Source of the DNA: an uncultured Oxalobacter sp. | GTDB taxonomy: Bacteria; Pseudomonadota; Gammaproteobacteria; Burkholderiales; Burkholderiaceae_D | NCBI GenBank assembly: GCA_937916185.1 | Contig: CALGGD010000291.1 | Location: 1-7,026, forward strand | Direction: 5' to 3' | DNA: 7,026 nucleotides | In this document: positions 1 to 6,469 of the stretch, in pieces | Numbering within the stretch: the first letter of the stretch is position 1 | How the letters are laid out: each line of letters begins with the position of its first letter | Notes under the pieces: generated by a model | What the model was told of the DNA's origin: nothing | Databases searched by the model: none | What the model saw: the letters and a program-made list of their open reading frames with translations, nothing else | Position numbers and translations under genes: made by a program

Positions 1-588
1 AAGCCTGTCCGGATGCTTTTGATGGGGATTCCCAATGTCGGCAAATCCACCTTGATGAATGGCCTGCTGAAAAAACGGGTTGCAAAGGTTGGTGATGAAC
101 CGGCTGTGACCAAACAGCAGCAGCGGCTGTATCTGAACAAGACCATGGTGTTGACCGATATGCCGGGGTTGATGTGGCCGAAAATCGCTTATGACAGCGA
201 TGGCTTCATGCTTGCCGCCAGTCATGCCATCGGGGTGAAGGCCCTGATTGAGGAGGAGGTTGCCGTTTTCCTGGGCGACCTGTTGCTTAAACGTTATCCT
301 GAACGGTTGGAAGCCCGTTACAAGATTCCTGTGGAGGGGATGGATGGGACCGCCCTGGTTGAAGCCGTCGCCAGACGGCGGGGGTTCAAGGTCCGTGGGG
401 GGGAACCGGATATCGGGAAAGGAGCCCATACGCTCATCCAGGATTATCGGAGCGGTGCCTTGGGACGGATCAGCCTTGAGACACCGGAATCCCGGCAGGC
501 AATGCTGGCATCTGCCAAAGTTGAAGCGGAGGCGGAAGCCAAGGCTGCCCAGGAAGCATCAGGGAAGGAAGACGGTTCCGTTTTATAA
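1..588 (+). CDS. rbgA: Ribosome biogenesis GTPase RbgA/YlqF, 3' part (start lies before the window)
   Basis: The reading frame is open from base 1 and ends at TAA 586-588, giving 195 codons of a protein that is usually about 280-320 residues. RbgA/YlqF GTPases bind the 50S precursor and help late large-subunit assembly. The G domain is circularly permuted, so the motifs appear in the order G4-G5-G1-G2-G3. Visible here are G1 (GIPNVGKST, bases 25-51), G2 (the threonine of PAVTKQQQ, base 109) and G3 (DMPGLMWPK, from base 157). G4 and G5 must lie upstream of the window. The helical C-terminal domain follows (YPERLEARYKI onward), ending in an Ala/Glu/Lys-rich tail that looks charged, helical and poorly conserved. 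The ATG at base 13 is an internal Met just before the P-loop, not the start. The stop overlaps the next start (TAATG), which suggests translational coupling in an operon. Family assignment is secure; truncation is due to the window edge only. Confidence 0.93.
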   Translation, partial: KPVRMLLMGIPNVGKSTLMNGLLKKRVAKVGDEPAVTKQQQRLYLNKTMVLTDMPGLMWPKIAYDSDGFMLAASHAIGVKALIEEEVAVFLGDLLLKRYPERLEARYKIPVEGMDGTALVEAVARRRGFKVRGGEPDIGKGAHTLIQDYRSGALGRISLETPESRQAMLASAKVEAEAEAKAAQEASGKEDGSVL

Positions 589-1328
589 TGCCTGCCATGA
601 AAACGATTGCGCCAGGAACGGTTGTGTTCCATCGTCACCGAGGTTATGGCGTATTGACCGCTGTCAACCTGTTGACAGGATGGGTGACTGCGCGTTTCGG
701 CGATGAGAAACAGGACATCGACCTGAACCTTTCTGCTGATGCTGTCCAGTATGCGGATGGCGAGCCCATCCTTTTCCGCAAACAGGCACCGGACAGGACG
801 CCCCATGCCCGTCTGATGGCGATGATGCTTCAGCTGCATCATGCTGGTTATCAACGGCTTTATCTCTATTCATGGCCTAGGGAATCAGGGCTGCACTGGA
901 ACTGGCATCTGTTTACAGGCAACCGGACATGGCACCAGCGGGGTTGGCGCAAAGGCTGGTATGGATCAGGCCATGATTACATCTTCAATCCTGTCATGGG
1001 CTGGGGTGATGCGCCAGGTGCGGATACAGAGGCGCTTATCAGAGCCTTGTCCAGGTTTGATCCAGAAGGGCTGGCTTCGGCTTACGGTGAAGATGAGGAG
1101 CATACCCTATGGTTCAGGCGGGTCTGCAAGACCCTGCTGCCGGGGTATATGTACAGCCTTGAGAAACGCCGTAATCCTGATGGTTCCTTTTCCGATGTCC
1201 TGCCGGTGTATCCTGTCAATGGAACCGTGCCTGAATATGATGGTCCCTCCCTGCCCTGTCCACCGGGATGGAACAAAAAGTATTACACTGAACCCGTAAC
1301 CCGCAATTATTTCAGCATCCTAGTATGA
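588..1328 (+). CDS. Hypothetical tryptophan-rich protein with possible N-terminal SH3-like barrel
   Basis: I do not recognise this 246-residue protein. Codon use resembles the neighbours, and it is locked between two genes by 1-base and 4-base overlaps, so it is very likely real. The N-terminal part (about residues 8-50: APGTVVFHRHRGYGVLTAVN, then GWVTARFGDE) looks like a small all-beta SH3-like module of the CarD/DUF3553 kind (basis: pattern only). The rest, from about residue 75, is rich in aromatics, with about ten Trp in all. Clusters include YLYSWPRESGLHWNWHLF, RTWHQRGWRKGWYG and NPVMGWGD. There is no signal peptide and no hydrophobic membrane segment, so it should be cytosolic. Residues 165-200 (GEDEEHTLWFRRV onward) look helical and charged. 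The start at 588 was chosen because it overlaps the upstream TAA; the ATG at 597 (Met4) is equally possible. Neither has a close Shine-Dalgarno, which fits coupled translation. No function is proposed. Confidence 0.8.
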   Translation: MPAMKTIAPGTVVFHRHRGYGVLTAVNLLTGWVTARFGDEKQDIDLNLSADAVQYADGEPILFRKQAPDRTPHARLMAMMLQLHHAGYQRLYLYSWPRESGLHWNWHLFTGNRTWHQRGWRKGWYGSGHDYIFNPVMGWGDAPGADTEALIRALSRFDPEGLASAYGEDEEHTLWFRRVCKTLLPGYMYSLEKRRNPDGSFSDVLPVYPVNGTVPEYDGPSLPCPPGWNKKYYTEPVTRNYFSILV

Positions 1329-1825
1329 CAGCCGCTTCAGGAACCATCCATTTCATCGCCACAGGGGGCACATTTGAAAAGCATTACAATGCGCTCAATG
1401 GGGAGCTGGTGTTTGTCCAGACACATCTGCCGGCGATGCTGGAACGGGCAAGGGTGACGGTGCCTTATACCGTTGAGACCGTTTTCCTGATTGATTCCCT
1501 GGATATGCAGGACAGCCACAGGTTGAAAGTGCTGGAAGCCTGCCGTGGTTCAGATGCGGCGCATATCGTGATTGTCCATGGGACAGATACCATGCGGGAA
1601 ACGGCTGAGGTGCTGGGCAAGGCAGGTCTGGGCAAGACGGTGGTGCTGACCGGCGCGATGGTGCCTTATGAGTTTGATGGGTCAGATGCGTTTTTCAATC
1701 TCGGTGCGGCAGTAAGTGCAGTCCAGATGTTGCCTGAGGGCGTTTATATTATGATGAATGGACGGGCTTTTGACTGGAACCATGTGAAGAAAAACCGTCA
1801 GATTGGAAAGTTTGAAGCTGTCTGA
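1325..1825 (+). CDS. Small asparaginase-like protein, N-terminal domain only
   Basis: This is a 166-residue protein covering only the N-terminal domain of type I/II L-asparaginases (full enzymes are about 325-350 residues). Visible active-site elements are TGGT with the nucleophile-type Thr16, the substrate-binding S58/D60 pair (DSLD), HGTDTM with Thr87-Asp88, and Lys104 in GKTVVLTGAMVP. These match Thr12, Ser58, Thr89-Asp90 and Lys162 of E. coli AnsB. The flexible lid loop after Thr16 is shorter than in AnsB; Tyr21 might replace the usual lid Tyr. The C-terminal domain, which gives the conserved Glu283 and much of the dimer interface, is absent. It is not lost by a recent frameshift: the 45 bp downstream hold only a hairpin and the glmU ribosome site. 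Whether it is active on asparagine is unknown; it may act as a small amidohydrolase or a sensor. It starts by ATGA overlap with the gene before it, without its own clear Shine-Dalgarno. Confidence 0.88.
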   Translation: MTAASGTIHFIATGGTFEKHYNALNGELVFVQTHLPAMLERARVTVPYTVETVFLIDSLDMQDSHRLKVLEACRGSDAAHIVIVHGTDTMRETAEVLGKAGLGKTVVLTGAMVPYEFDGSDAFFNLGAAVSAVQMLPEGVYIMMNGRAFDWNHVKKNRQIGKFEAV

Positions 1826-1843
1826 TGGCGATCAGACGGTTTT
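1818..1843 (+). terminator. Likely intrinsic terminator at the end of the asparaginase-like gene
   Basis: CTGTCTGAT (1818-1826) pairs with ATCAGACGG (1831-1839) over nine base pairs with one G-U wobble. The loop is GGCG, and a run of four T follows (1840-1843). The stop codon TGA (1823-1825) lies inside the 5' arm. The short T run makes it a weak or partial terminator. It sits 13 nt before the glmU Shine-Dalgarno, so it could reduce rather than block read-through into glmU. Confidence 0.5.
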
Positions 1844-1856
1844 ATGTGGCGATTTC

Positions 1857-1862
1857 AGAGGA
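1857..1862 (+). promoter_or_regulatory. Ribosome binding site that fixes the glmU start
   Basis: AGAGGA lies 8 nt before the ATG at 1871. An in-frame ATG at 1844 would add nine residues (MWRFQRISF) that have no place before the family's usual N-terminal beta strand (MNIVVLAAG), and it falls directly after the hairpin T run. The start at 1871 is therefore preferred. Confidence 0.8.
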
Positions 1863-1870
1863 TTTCTTTT

Positions 1871-3229
1871 ATGAATATTGTTGTTTTGGCAGCAGGAATG
1901 GGCAAGCGGATGTATTCTTCCGTACCCAAAGTGCTCCATCCATTGGCGGGCAAACCCATGCTGGCACATGTACTCGACAGTGCCCGTGCATTGAATCCGA
2001 AAAAACTGGTTGTGGTCTATGGACATGGCGGTGAGCTTGTCAGGGAACGGATGGCTGCGGATGACCTGGTTTTTGTCAAGCAGGAAAAACAGCTGGGAAC
2101 CGGTCATGCGGTGCTTCAGGCTGTCCCGGAACTGGATGATACGGTACCAACCTTGGTGCTGTACGGAGACTGCCCACTGATTGACCAGGTTTCCCTGGAA
2201 CGGCTGGTCAGCACGGCAGGCGGTCATCAACTGGGTGTCCTGACGGTCGAACTGGATGACCCGACCGGTTATGGCCGCATCATCCGTGAAGACGGCAGGA
2301 TTGTCCGGATTGTCGAACAGAAAGATGGCAATGAAGCGGAACTGGCGGTCAAGGAAGTGAATACCGGGATTGTCTGCGCGCCAACGGTTCCGCTGAAACG
2401 CTGGCTGGCATCGCTGACCAACAACAATGCCCAGGGAGAGTATTATCTGACTGATATCATCGGCAGGGCATTGGCTGATGGCATCGCGGTTGTCTCGACA
2501 CATCCAGACAATATCTGGGAGGCGATGGGCGTCAACAGCAAGCCCCAGCTGGCAGAGCTGGAACGTATCCATCAGCGGAACATCGCTGCCGGGCTGCTGG
2601 CGGCTGGCGTGACACTGGCTGACCCAGCACGTATTGATGTCCGTGGATCGCTGACCTGTGGACGGGATGTCTTCATTGATGTGAACTGTGTCTTTGAAGG
2701 GGATGTTGAACTGGGGGATGGCGTGACGGTTTCCCCAAACTGTGTCATCCGTGATTCCAAGATCGGCGCAGGGGCGGAAATCCGTGGTTTCTGCCATCTG
2801 GAAGGAGCCAATGTCGGGGCAGGTTCCCTCATCGGGCCTTATGCCAGGTTGCGTCCGGGTGCTGATTTGGGCGAAGAAGTCCATATCGGCAATTTTGTCG
2901 AAGTGAAGAACAGCCGTATTGCCGCTCAGAGTAAAGCCAATCATCTGGCGTATGTCGGGGATTCCTCTGTTGGTGAACGGGTCAATATCGGTGCGGGCGC
3001 CATCACCTGCAATTATGATGGTGCCAACAAGCATCGGACGGTGATTGAGGATGATGTCTTTATCGGCACCAACTGTGAGCTGGTTGCGCCGGTCAAGGTC
3101 GGTGCGGGCGCGACAGTCGGTGCAGGGACCACCCTGACCCGGGATGCGCCCGCAGGATCGCTGGTGGTGAGCCGTGTGAAACAGACAGCCATTGCTGGCT
3201 GGAAACGACCGACCAAAAACAAGAAATAG
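1871..3229 (+). CDS. glmU: Bifunctional GlmU: glucosamine-1-P acetyltransferase / GlcNAc-1-P uridyltransferase
   Basis: This cytosolic enzyme acetylates glucosamine-1-phosphate with acetyl-CoA and then transfers UMP from UTP, giving UDP-GlcNAc for peptidoglycan and lipid A. The predicted length is 452 residues, close to E. coli GlmU (456). The N-terminal nucleotidyltransferase domain (about 1-225) shows LAAGMGKRM with Arg13, the [11 protein letters not shown] motif with Lys20, GTGHAV, metal-binding Asp100 in YGDCPL, and VNTGIV. The C-terminal left-handed beta-helix (from about 245) shows the hexapeptide repeats, PYARLRPGA, the catalytic histidine His358 in [10 protein letters not shown], and NYDG (381-384) of the acetyl-CoA site. 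All key residues seem intact. The GMGKRM loop, with Lys where E. coli has Thr, is the form I associate with betaproteobacteria. It begins 45 bp after the asparaginase-like gene and may be read from the same transcript through the weak hairpin. glmS does not follow it here. Confidence 0.97.
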   Translation: MNIVVLAAGMGKRMYSSVPKVLHPLAGKPMLAHVLDSARALNPKKLVVVYGHGGELVRERMAADDLVFVKQEKQLGTGHAVLQAVPELDDTVPTLVLYGDCPLIDQVSLERLVSTAGGHQLGVLTVELDDPTGYGRIIREDGRIVRIVEQKDGNEAELAVKEVNTGIVCAPTVPLKRWLASLTNNNAQGEYYLTDIIGRALADGIAVVSTHPDNIWEAMGVNSKPQLAELERIHQRNIAAGLLAAGVTLADPARIDVRGSLTCGRDVFIDVNCVFEGDVELGDGVTVSPNCVIRDSKIGAGAEIRGFCHLEGANVGAGSLIGPYARLRPGADLGEEVHIGNFVEVKNSRIAAQSKANHLAYVGDSSVGERVNIGAGAITCNYDGANKHRTVIEDDVFIGTNCELVAPVKVGAGATVGAGTTLTRDAPAGSLVVSRVKQTAIAGWKRPTKNKK

Positions 3230-3295
3230 TTGTTGTCCTGTCCTTGGTAGCCGGGTTGAGCGTGCCTGTGGGTTCAGAAGGTCCACGGCGGTTGC
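3230..3295. other. Short intergenic stretch after glmU
   Basis: There is no supported gene and no convincing intrinsic terminator. The only pairing near the glmU stop is a weak 5-bp AACAA/TTGTT stem without a T run. The full gap 3230-3620 is otherwise filled by the promoter, riboswitch and structured leader of the ATPase gene. Confidence 0.6.
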
Positions 3296-3324
3296 TTGAT
3301 TGGTACTGTTTTTTCACATACAAT
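3296..3324 (+). promoter_or_regulatory. Sigma70-type promoter for the riboswitch-ATPase transcript
   Basis: The -35 box is TTGATT (3296-3301; four of six consensus bases) and the -10 box is TACAAT (3319-3324; five of six). The spacer is the optimal 17 bp and carries a T tract. Transcription would start near 3331, about nine bases before the first helix of the aptamer, which is where such a leader should begin. Confidence 0.72.
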
Positions 3325-3339
3325 CGTCCCACCAGTTTT

Positions 3340-3456
3340 CCGCAGGGGAGTAGTTGGCAGTCCTTTCAAGGGCTGTGCAGATGTCAACAGTCTCTGGAAT
3401 ACCCTGTTCCGTGGCATCTGCGTGAGACCTGACCGGTTTCTCGGCAAGACTTGCGG
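3340..3456 (+). promoter_or_regulatory. yybP-ykoY family manganese riboswitch aptamer
   Basis: The segment carries the class signature GGGGAGTAG (3345-3353) near its 5' end, GTCAACA (3383-3389) in the middle, and GAGACC (3424-3429) with GGCAAGAC (3443-3450) near its 3' end. The helices close properly. P1 is CCGCA (3340-3344) with TGCGG (3452-3456). A first hairpin is CAGTCC (3358-3363) with GGGCTG (3370-3375). A longer arm is GCAGATG (3377-3383) with CATCTGC (3415-3421), continued by AACAG (3386-3390) with CTGTT (3404-3408). The 117-nt size suits the family. Known members sense Mn2+ and turn on exporters (mntP and alx in E. coli, yoaB in Lactococcus). The gene directly downstream is a cation P-type ATPase, which fits. 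Assignment is by recognised consensus and hand pairing, without a covariance-model score. Confidence 0.88.
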
Positions 3457-3503
3457 CATGGCCATTGCGTTTTATCAGGGAAGGGCTGGCAGGCAATGGC
3501 ATG
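3457..3503 (+). repeat. Stable stem immediately 3' of the riboswitch aptamer
   Basis: CAT (3457-3459) plus GCCATTGC (3461-3468) pair with GCAATGGC (3493-3500) plus ATG (3501-3503). This gives eleven base pairs with one bulged G (3460) and a 24-nt loop. The stem abuts the last base of aptamer helix P1, so it could stack on it. The downstream sequence (TCGTTTGAC) lacks a T run, so it is not a normal intrinsic terminator. It may be part of the expression platform. Confidence 0.55.
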
Positions 3504-3579
3504 TCGTTTGACGGTCTGTCGGGGAGCTCTTCCACGCAATCTTATGAAAATTTCTTTTCGGCATCCCGTTCTTTCCAGA

Positions 3580-3612
3580 ATCAAGAAGGCGGCTGTCCAT
3601 CCATCAAGAAGG
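3580..3612 (+). repeat. 10-nt direct repeat of the Shine-Dalgarno region
   Basis: ATCAAGAAGG occurs at 3580-3589 and again at 3603-3612, where it forms the Shine-Dalgarno of the ATPase gene. The first copy has no start codon at a suitable distance. Its AAGAA (3583-3587) can pair with TTCTT (3569-3573), the same segment that can cover the second copy. Confidence 0.6.
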
Positions 3613-3614
3613 GA
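3609..3614 (+). promoter_or_regulatory. Ribosome binding site that fixes the ATPase start
   Basis: AAGGGA lies 6 nt before the ATG at 3621. Upstream in-frame Met codons (3465, 3501) lie within the structured leader, lack a comparable site, and would add residues unlike the family N-terminus. Confidence 0.8.
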
Positions 3615-3620
3615 TTTCCC

Positions 3621-6305
3621 ATGACCCTGGGACAGCCGTTCACAGGATTGACAGATGCGCAGGTGATGGAGAGCCGACGCCGGCATGGCGCCAATCTGCT
3701 GACACCGCCTGAAAAGACGCCGCTTTGGAAACAGTTCCTCGGCAAGTTCAATGACCGGTTGATCCTTATCCTTCTGGTGGCAGGTGTGCTGTCTGTCGGC
3801 ATCTCCTGCTATGAGTTCCTGTATGCGGGTAAAAAGGCGTTTGTCTTCTTTGAGCCTGCCGGTATCTTTGTCGCAGTCCTGCTGGCGACAGGACTGTCTT
3901 TTTTCTTTGAGATGAAAGCAGACAAGGCGTTCGCTGTCCTCAATGAGGTCAATGATGAAGATCCTGTCCAGGCAATCCGCAATGGGCGGATTGTAAGCAT
4001 CGCCAAAAAGGATGTTGTGGTCGGTGATATCCTGATGGTCAATACCGGGGATGAGATTCCCGCCGATGCCGAACTGCTCAGGGCAGTTTCATTGTCTATT
4101 GATGAATCCACCCTGACGGGGGAACCCATCTGCCATAAGACTGTGGAGAAGGAAGCGTTCGATGACCATGCGACATTTCCTTCCAACCATATCATGCGTG
4201 GCACCAAGGTCATGGAAGGCCATGGTGTCTGCCGGGTTTTTGCCGTGGGGGACGCCACGGAGAATGGCAAGGTGTTCGAGGCAGCCCGGATTGATGATGG
4301 GACCGAGACACCGCTTGACAGGCAGTTCGCCAGGTTGAGTACGCTGATTTCCAAGGTCAGTTATGGATTGGCGGCCCTGATTGTCATTGGACGTCTGATG
4401 ATGTATTTCTCAGGGGGCGGGCATTTTGACTGGGTGTCATTCACTTCCTATGCCCTGCAGTCATTGATGCTGGCGGTGACAGTCATCGTCGTGGCTGTAC
4501 CCGAAGGGCTGCCGATGGCGGTCACCCTGGCACTGGCTTACAGTATGCGCAGGATGCTGGCGACACATAATCTTGTCCGGAAGATGCACGCCTGTGAGAC
4601 GATGGGGGCTGTCACTGTCATCTGCACGGACAAGACAGGGACGCTGACCCGGAACCGGATGCAGGTTTACCGGACGGATTTCTATGCATTGGACTATACC
4701 CAGATGCCTTTTGGCGGCAGGCTTGCAGACCTGATTGTGGAAAGCATTGCCTTGAATTCCACCGCCCAGCTTGATGTCTCCCATGAAGACCGGGTTGTGG
4801 TGTTGGGCAATCCGACTGAGGGGGCCCTGCTGCTCTGGCTGAGGGACCATGGGATTGATTATCTGGATATCCGCAGGCAGGCTCATCGGCTTGAGGAACT
4901 GCCGTTCACGACGGAACGCAAGTTCATGGCGACAGTGGTCAGGCGAATGAACGGTGAGCGGGTCTTGTTTGTCAAAGGCGCGCCTGAAATTGTCCATGGG
5001 CTCTGTGCGTCTGTGCAGGGCAACATCAGCACCGCAATACTCAATGATCAGCTGCTGGCTTATCAACGCCAGGCGATGCGTACGTTGGGATTCGCCTATC
5101 AGGTGCTGGGCGAGCAGGAACCGGCGATTGAAGATGGCAGGGTTGTCGCACGCAACCTCACCTTCATGGGTATTGCCGCCATTTCGGATCCTGTGCGTGA
5201 AGATGTGCCTGAAGCGGTGAAGACCTGTTTCGATGCCGGTATCGCCGTGAAGATTGTGACAGGCGATACGCCGGGCACCGCCCGGGAAATCGGCAGGCAG
5301 ATTGGTTTATGGCGGGAAACCGATGGCGAAGCCAACATCATCACCGGACCGGCTTTTTCCGCCTTGTCTGATGAGGAAGCCTTGGCAAGGGTCGGGGATA
5401 TCAAGATCATCGCCCGGGCAAGACCGATGGATAAGCGCCGGTTGGTTGAGGCGCTGCAACGCCATCAGCATGTTGTCGCGGTGACAGGGGATGGCACCAA
5501 CGATGCCCCTGCCCTCAACGCTGCCGATGTCGGGCTGTCAATGGGGGATGGCACCGCCGTGGCAAAAGAGGCGAGTGACATCACGATTGTCAACAATGCT
5601 TTTTCCAGCATCGGGCGTGCTGTCATGTGGGGACGGTCGCTGTACCGGAATATCCAGCGGTTCATCCTGTTCCAGATGATTGTGAATGTCACAGCCTGCC
5701 TGACGGTCTTGGCGGGGGCATTCATGGGGACAGATTCTCCTTTGACCATCACCCAGATGCTTTGGGTGAACCTGATCATGGATACGTTTGCCGCTGTTGC
5801 CTTGGCATCATTGCCGCCTGAGAATGCCGTTATGCAGGATAAGCCAAGGGACAAGGATGCTTTCATCATCACGCCCACCATGAAATGGGGGATCCTTTGT
5901 ATCGGCGGGCTGTTTTTCCTTCTGCTGGCTGGACTGGTTTACCTTTTCGGGCACAGTACCGTCACGGGATTGACAGACCTGCTGTCTTTGACAGGATTGG
6001 GCATCAACGATGGCCTTTCTCCTTATGAACTGAGCATCATTTTCACGGTGTTCGTCATGCTTCAGTTCTGGAATATGTTCAATGCCCGTGCATTTGCCAC
6101 CGGCCGCTCAGCGTTCAACCTGAAAGGATGCCGGGGCTTTATCCTGATTGCAGTGCTGATCATGGTCGGTCAGCTCTTGATTGTCAATGTCGGTGGGGCA
6201 TTCTTCAATGTTGTGCCGCTCAAGGTGGCGGATTGGATTATTATCATCCTTGCGACTTCATTGGTGCTCTGGGTTGGCGAGACCATGCGTTTTGTCAGAC
6301 GGTGA
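3621..6305 (+). CDS. P-type cation ATPase, P2B/PMCA-like (annotated type Ca2+; probably Mn2+ or Mn/Ca export)
   Basis: This is an 894-residue inner-membrane pump that should use ATP to expel a divalent cation. Helices M1 (about 47-64) and M2 (80-96) precede the actuator domain with TGE (166-168). M3 (246-264) and M4 (280-308) follow, M4 holding PEGL at 294-297. The phosphorylation motif is DKTGTLT with Asp337. The nucleotide domain has KGAPE with Lys452, and the hinge has TGDGTNDAP with Asp624 and Asp628. Six C-terminal helices follow from about 678 to 890. M6 keeps the cation-site pair Asn717 and Asp721 in WVNLIMDT. PEGLPMAVTLALAYS and the lack of an acidic M5 site resemble plasma-membrane Ca2+ ATPases; there is no calmodulin-binding tail. 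All catalytic residues are present. The metal is not readable from the helices, but the manganese riboswitch upstream argues for Mn2+ efflux. It seems to be a single-gene transcription unit. Confidence 0.94.
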   Translation: MTLGQPFTGLTDAQVMESRRRHGANLLTPPEKTPLWKQFLGKFNDRLILILLVAGVLSVGISCYEFLYAGKKAFVFFEPAGIFVAVLLATGLSFFFEMKADKAFAVLNEVNDEDPVQAIRNGRIVSIAKKDVVVGDILMVNTGDEIPADAELLRAVSLSIDESTLTGEPICHKTVEKEAFDDHATFPSNHIMRGTKVMEGHGVCRVFAVGDATENGKVFEAARIDDGTETPLDRQFARLSTLISKVSYGLAALIVIGRLMMYFSGGGHFDWVSFTSYALQSLMLAVTVIVVAVPEGLPMAVTLALAYSMRRMLATHNLVRKMHACETMGAVTVICTDKTGTLTRNRMQVYRTDFYALDYTQMPFGGRLADLIVESIALNSTAQLDVSHEDRVVVLGNPTEGALLLWLRDHGIDYLDIRRQAHRLEELPFTTERKFMATVVRRMNGERVLFVKGAPEIVHGLCASVQGNISTAILNDQLLAYQRQAMRTLGFAYQVLGEQEPAIEDGRVVARNLTFMGIAAISDPVREDVPEAVKTCFDAGIAVKIVTGDTPGTAREIGRQIGLWRETDGEANIITGPAFSALSDEEALARVGDIKIIARARPMDKRRLVEALQRHQHVVAVTGDGTNDAPALNAADVGLSMGDGTAVAKEASDITIVNNAFSSIGRAVMWGRSLYRNIQRFILFQMIVNVTACLTVLAGAFMGTDSPLTITQMLWVNLIMDTFAAVALASLPPENAVMQDKPRDKDAFIITPTMKWGILCIGGLFFLLLAGLVYLFGHSTVTGLTDLLSLTGLGINDGLSPYELSIIFTVFVMLQFWNMFNARAFATGRSAFNLKGCRGFILIAVLIMVGQLLIVNVGGAFFNVVPLKVADWIIIILATSLVLWVGETMRFVRR

Positions 6306-6380
6306 GCGCTATATTTCCAGCGGGGCAGGATTTTTTCATCGGATGATTCCGGCAACTTCATCCAAAATGCGATGGTTTCC

Positions 6381-6389
6381 TGCTATAGT
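6381..6389 (+). promoter_or_regulatory. Extended -10 promoter for the phosphoketolase gene
   Basis: TGCTATAGT matches the extended -10 form TG-n-TATAAT with one mismatch in the hexamer (6384-6389). No good -35 box is seen 16-18 bp upstream, as is common when an extended -10 is present. Transcription would begin near 6396, leaving a leader of about 95 nt. Confidence 0.55.
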
Positions 6390-6433
6390 GGACAAAATGG
6401 CATCATATGACGGTGCCGGTTTTTCCATGACAT

Positions 6434-6469
6434 GGCGTCTGTCGAAAGCACTGGTCTTGGACAGGCGCC
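6434..6469 (+). repeat. Hairpin in the phosphoketolase leader
   Basis: GGCGTCTGTC (6434-6443) pairs with GACAGGCGCC (6460-6469) over ten base pairs with one G-U wobble and a 16-nt loop. The 3' arm ends 9 nt before the AAGGAG ribosome site. No T run follows, so it is not a terminator. It could affect mRNA stability or act as a regulatory element. No known riboswitch class was recognised in it. Confidence 0.55.

Larger units (their letters stand above)
3563..3638 (+). promoter_or_regulatory. Candidate translational expression platform around the ATPase start codon
   Basis: Two crossing pairings are visible. In the first, CGGCTGTCC (3590-3598) pairs perfectly with GGACAGCCG (3630-3638) inside the coding start. 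That puts the Shine-Dalgarno (3609-3614) and ATG (3621) in a 31-nt loop, where GGGA can also pair with TCCC (3611-3620). In the second, ATCCC-G-TTCTT (3563-3573) pairs with AAGAAGGGAT (3606-3615) over ten base pairs with one bulged G, directly covering the Shine-Dalgarno. The two cannot form together without a pseudoknot. The pairings are seen directly; their role in switching is inference. Confidence 0.5.

Noticed and set aside
1730..1752. Possible internal promoter for glmU within the asparaginase-like gene (TTGCCT and an AT-rich TTTATATTAT)
   Set aside because: The spacing between the two elements is about 9-11 bp, too short for a sigma70 promoter.
1844..1870. Nine-residue N-terminal extension of GlmU
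   Set aside because: The ATG at 1844 has no ribosome site and abuts the hairpin T run; the ATG at 1871 has AGAGGA at 8 nt and gives the family-typical start.
1832..3286. Antisense open frame of 484 codons opposite glmU
   Set aside because: It mirrors the whole of glmU, which is unmistakable. The translation has no recognisable domain and no ribosome site; it stays open because of codon bias.
3465..3620. N-terminal extension of the ATPase by 52 residues
   Set aside because: The extension would be translated from the structured riboswitch leader. It is Ser/Gly-rich and unlike P2B N-termini, and the ATG at 3621 has a good ribosome site at 6-nt spacing.
4461..5066. Antisense open frame of 201 codons opposite the ATPase gene
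   Set aside because: It lies within the conserved catalytic part of the ATPase, has no family resemblance, and is a codon-bias shadow. The other antisense frames over the ATPase (3809-4354, 5465-5881) are rejected for the same reason.
6304..6336. Possible terminator after the ATPase gene (CGCT/AGCG stem and a run of six T)
   Set aside because: The stem is only four base pairs and is separated from the T run by a further ten bases, so it is not convincing as an intrinsic terminator.
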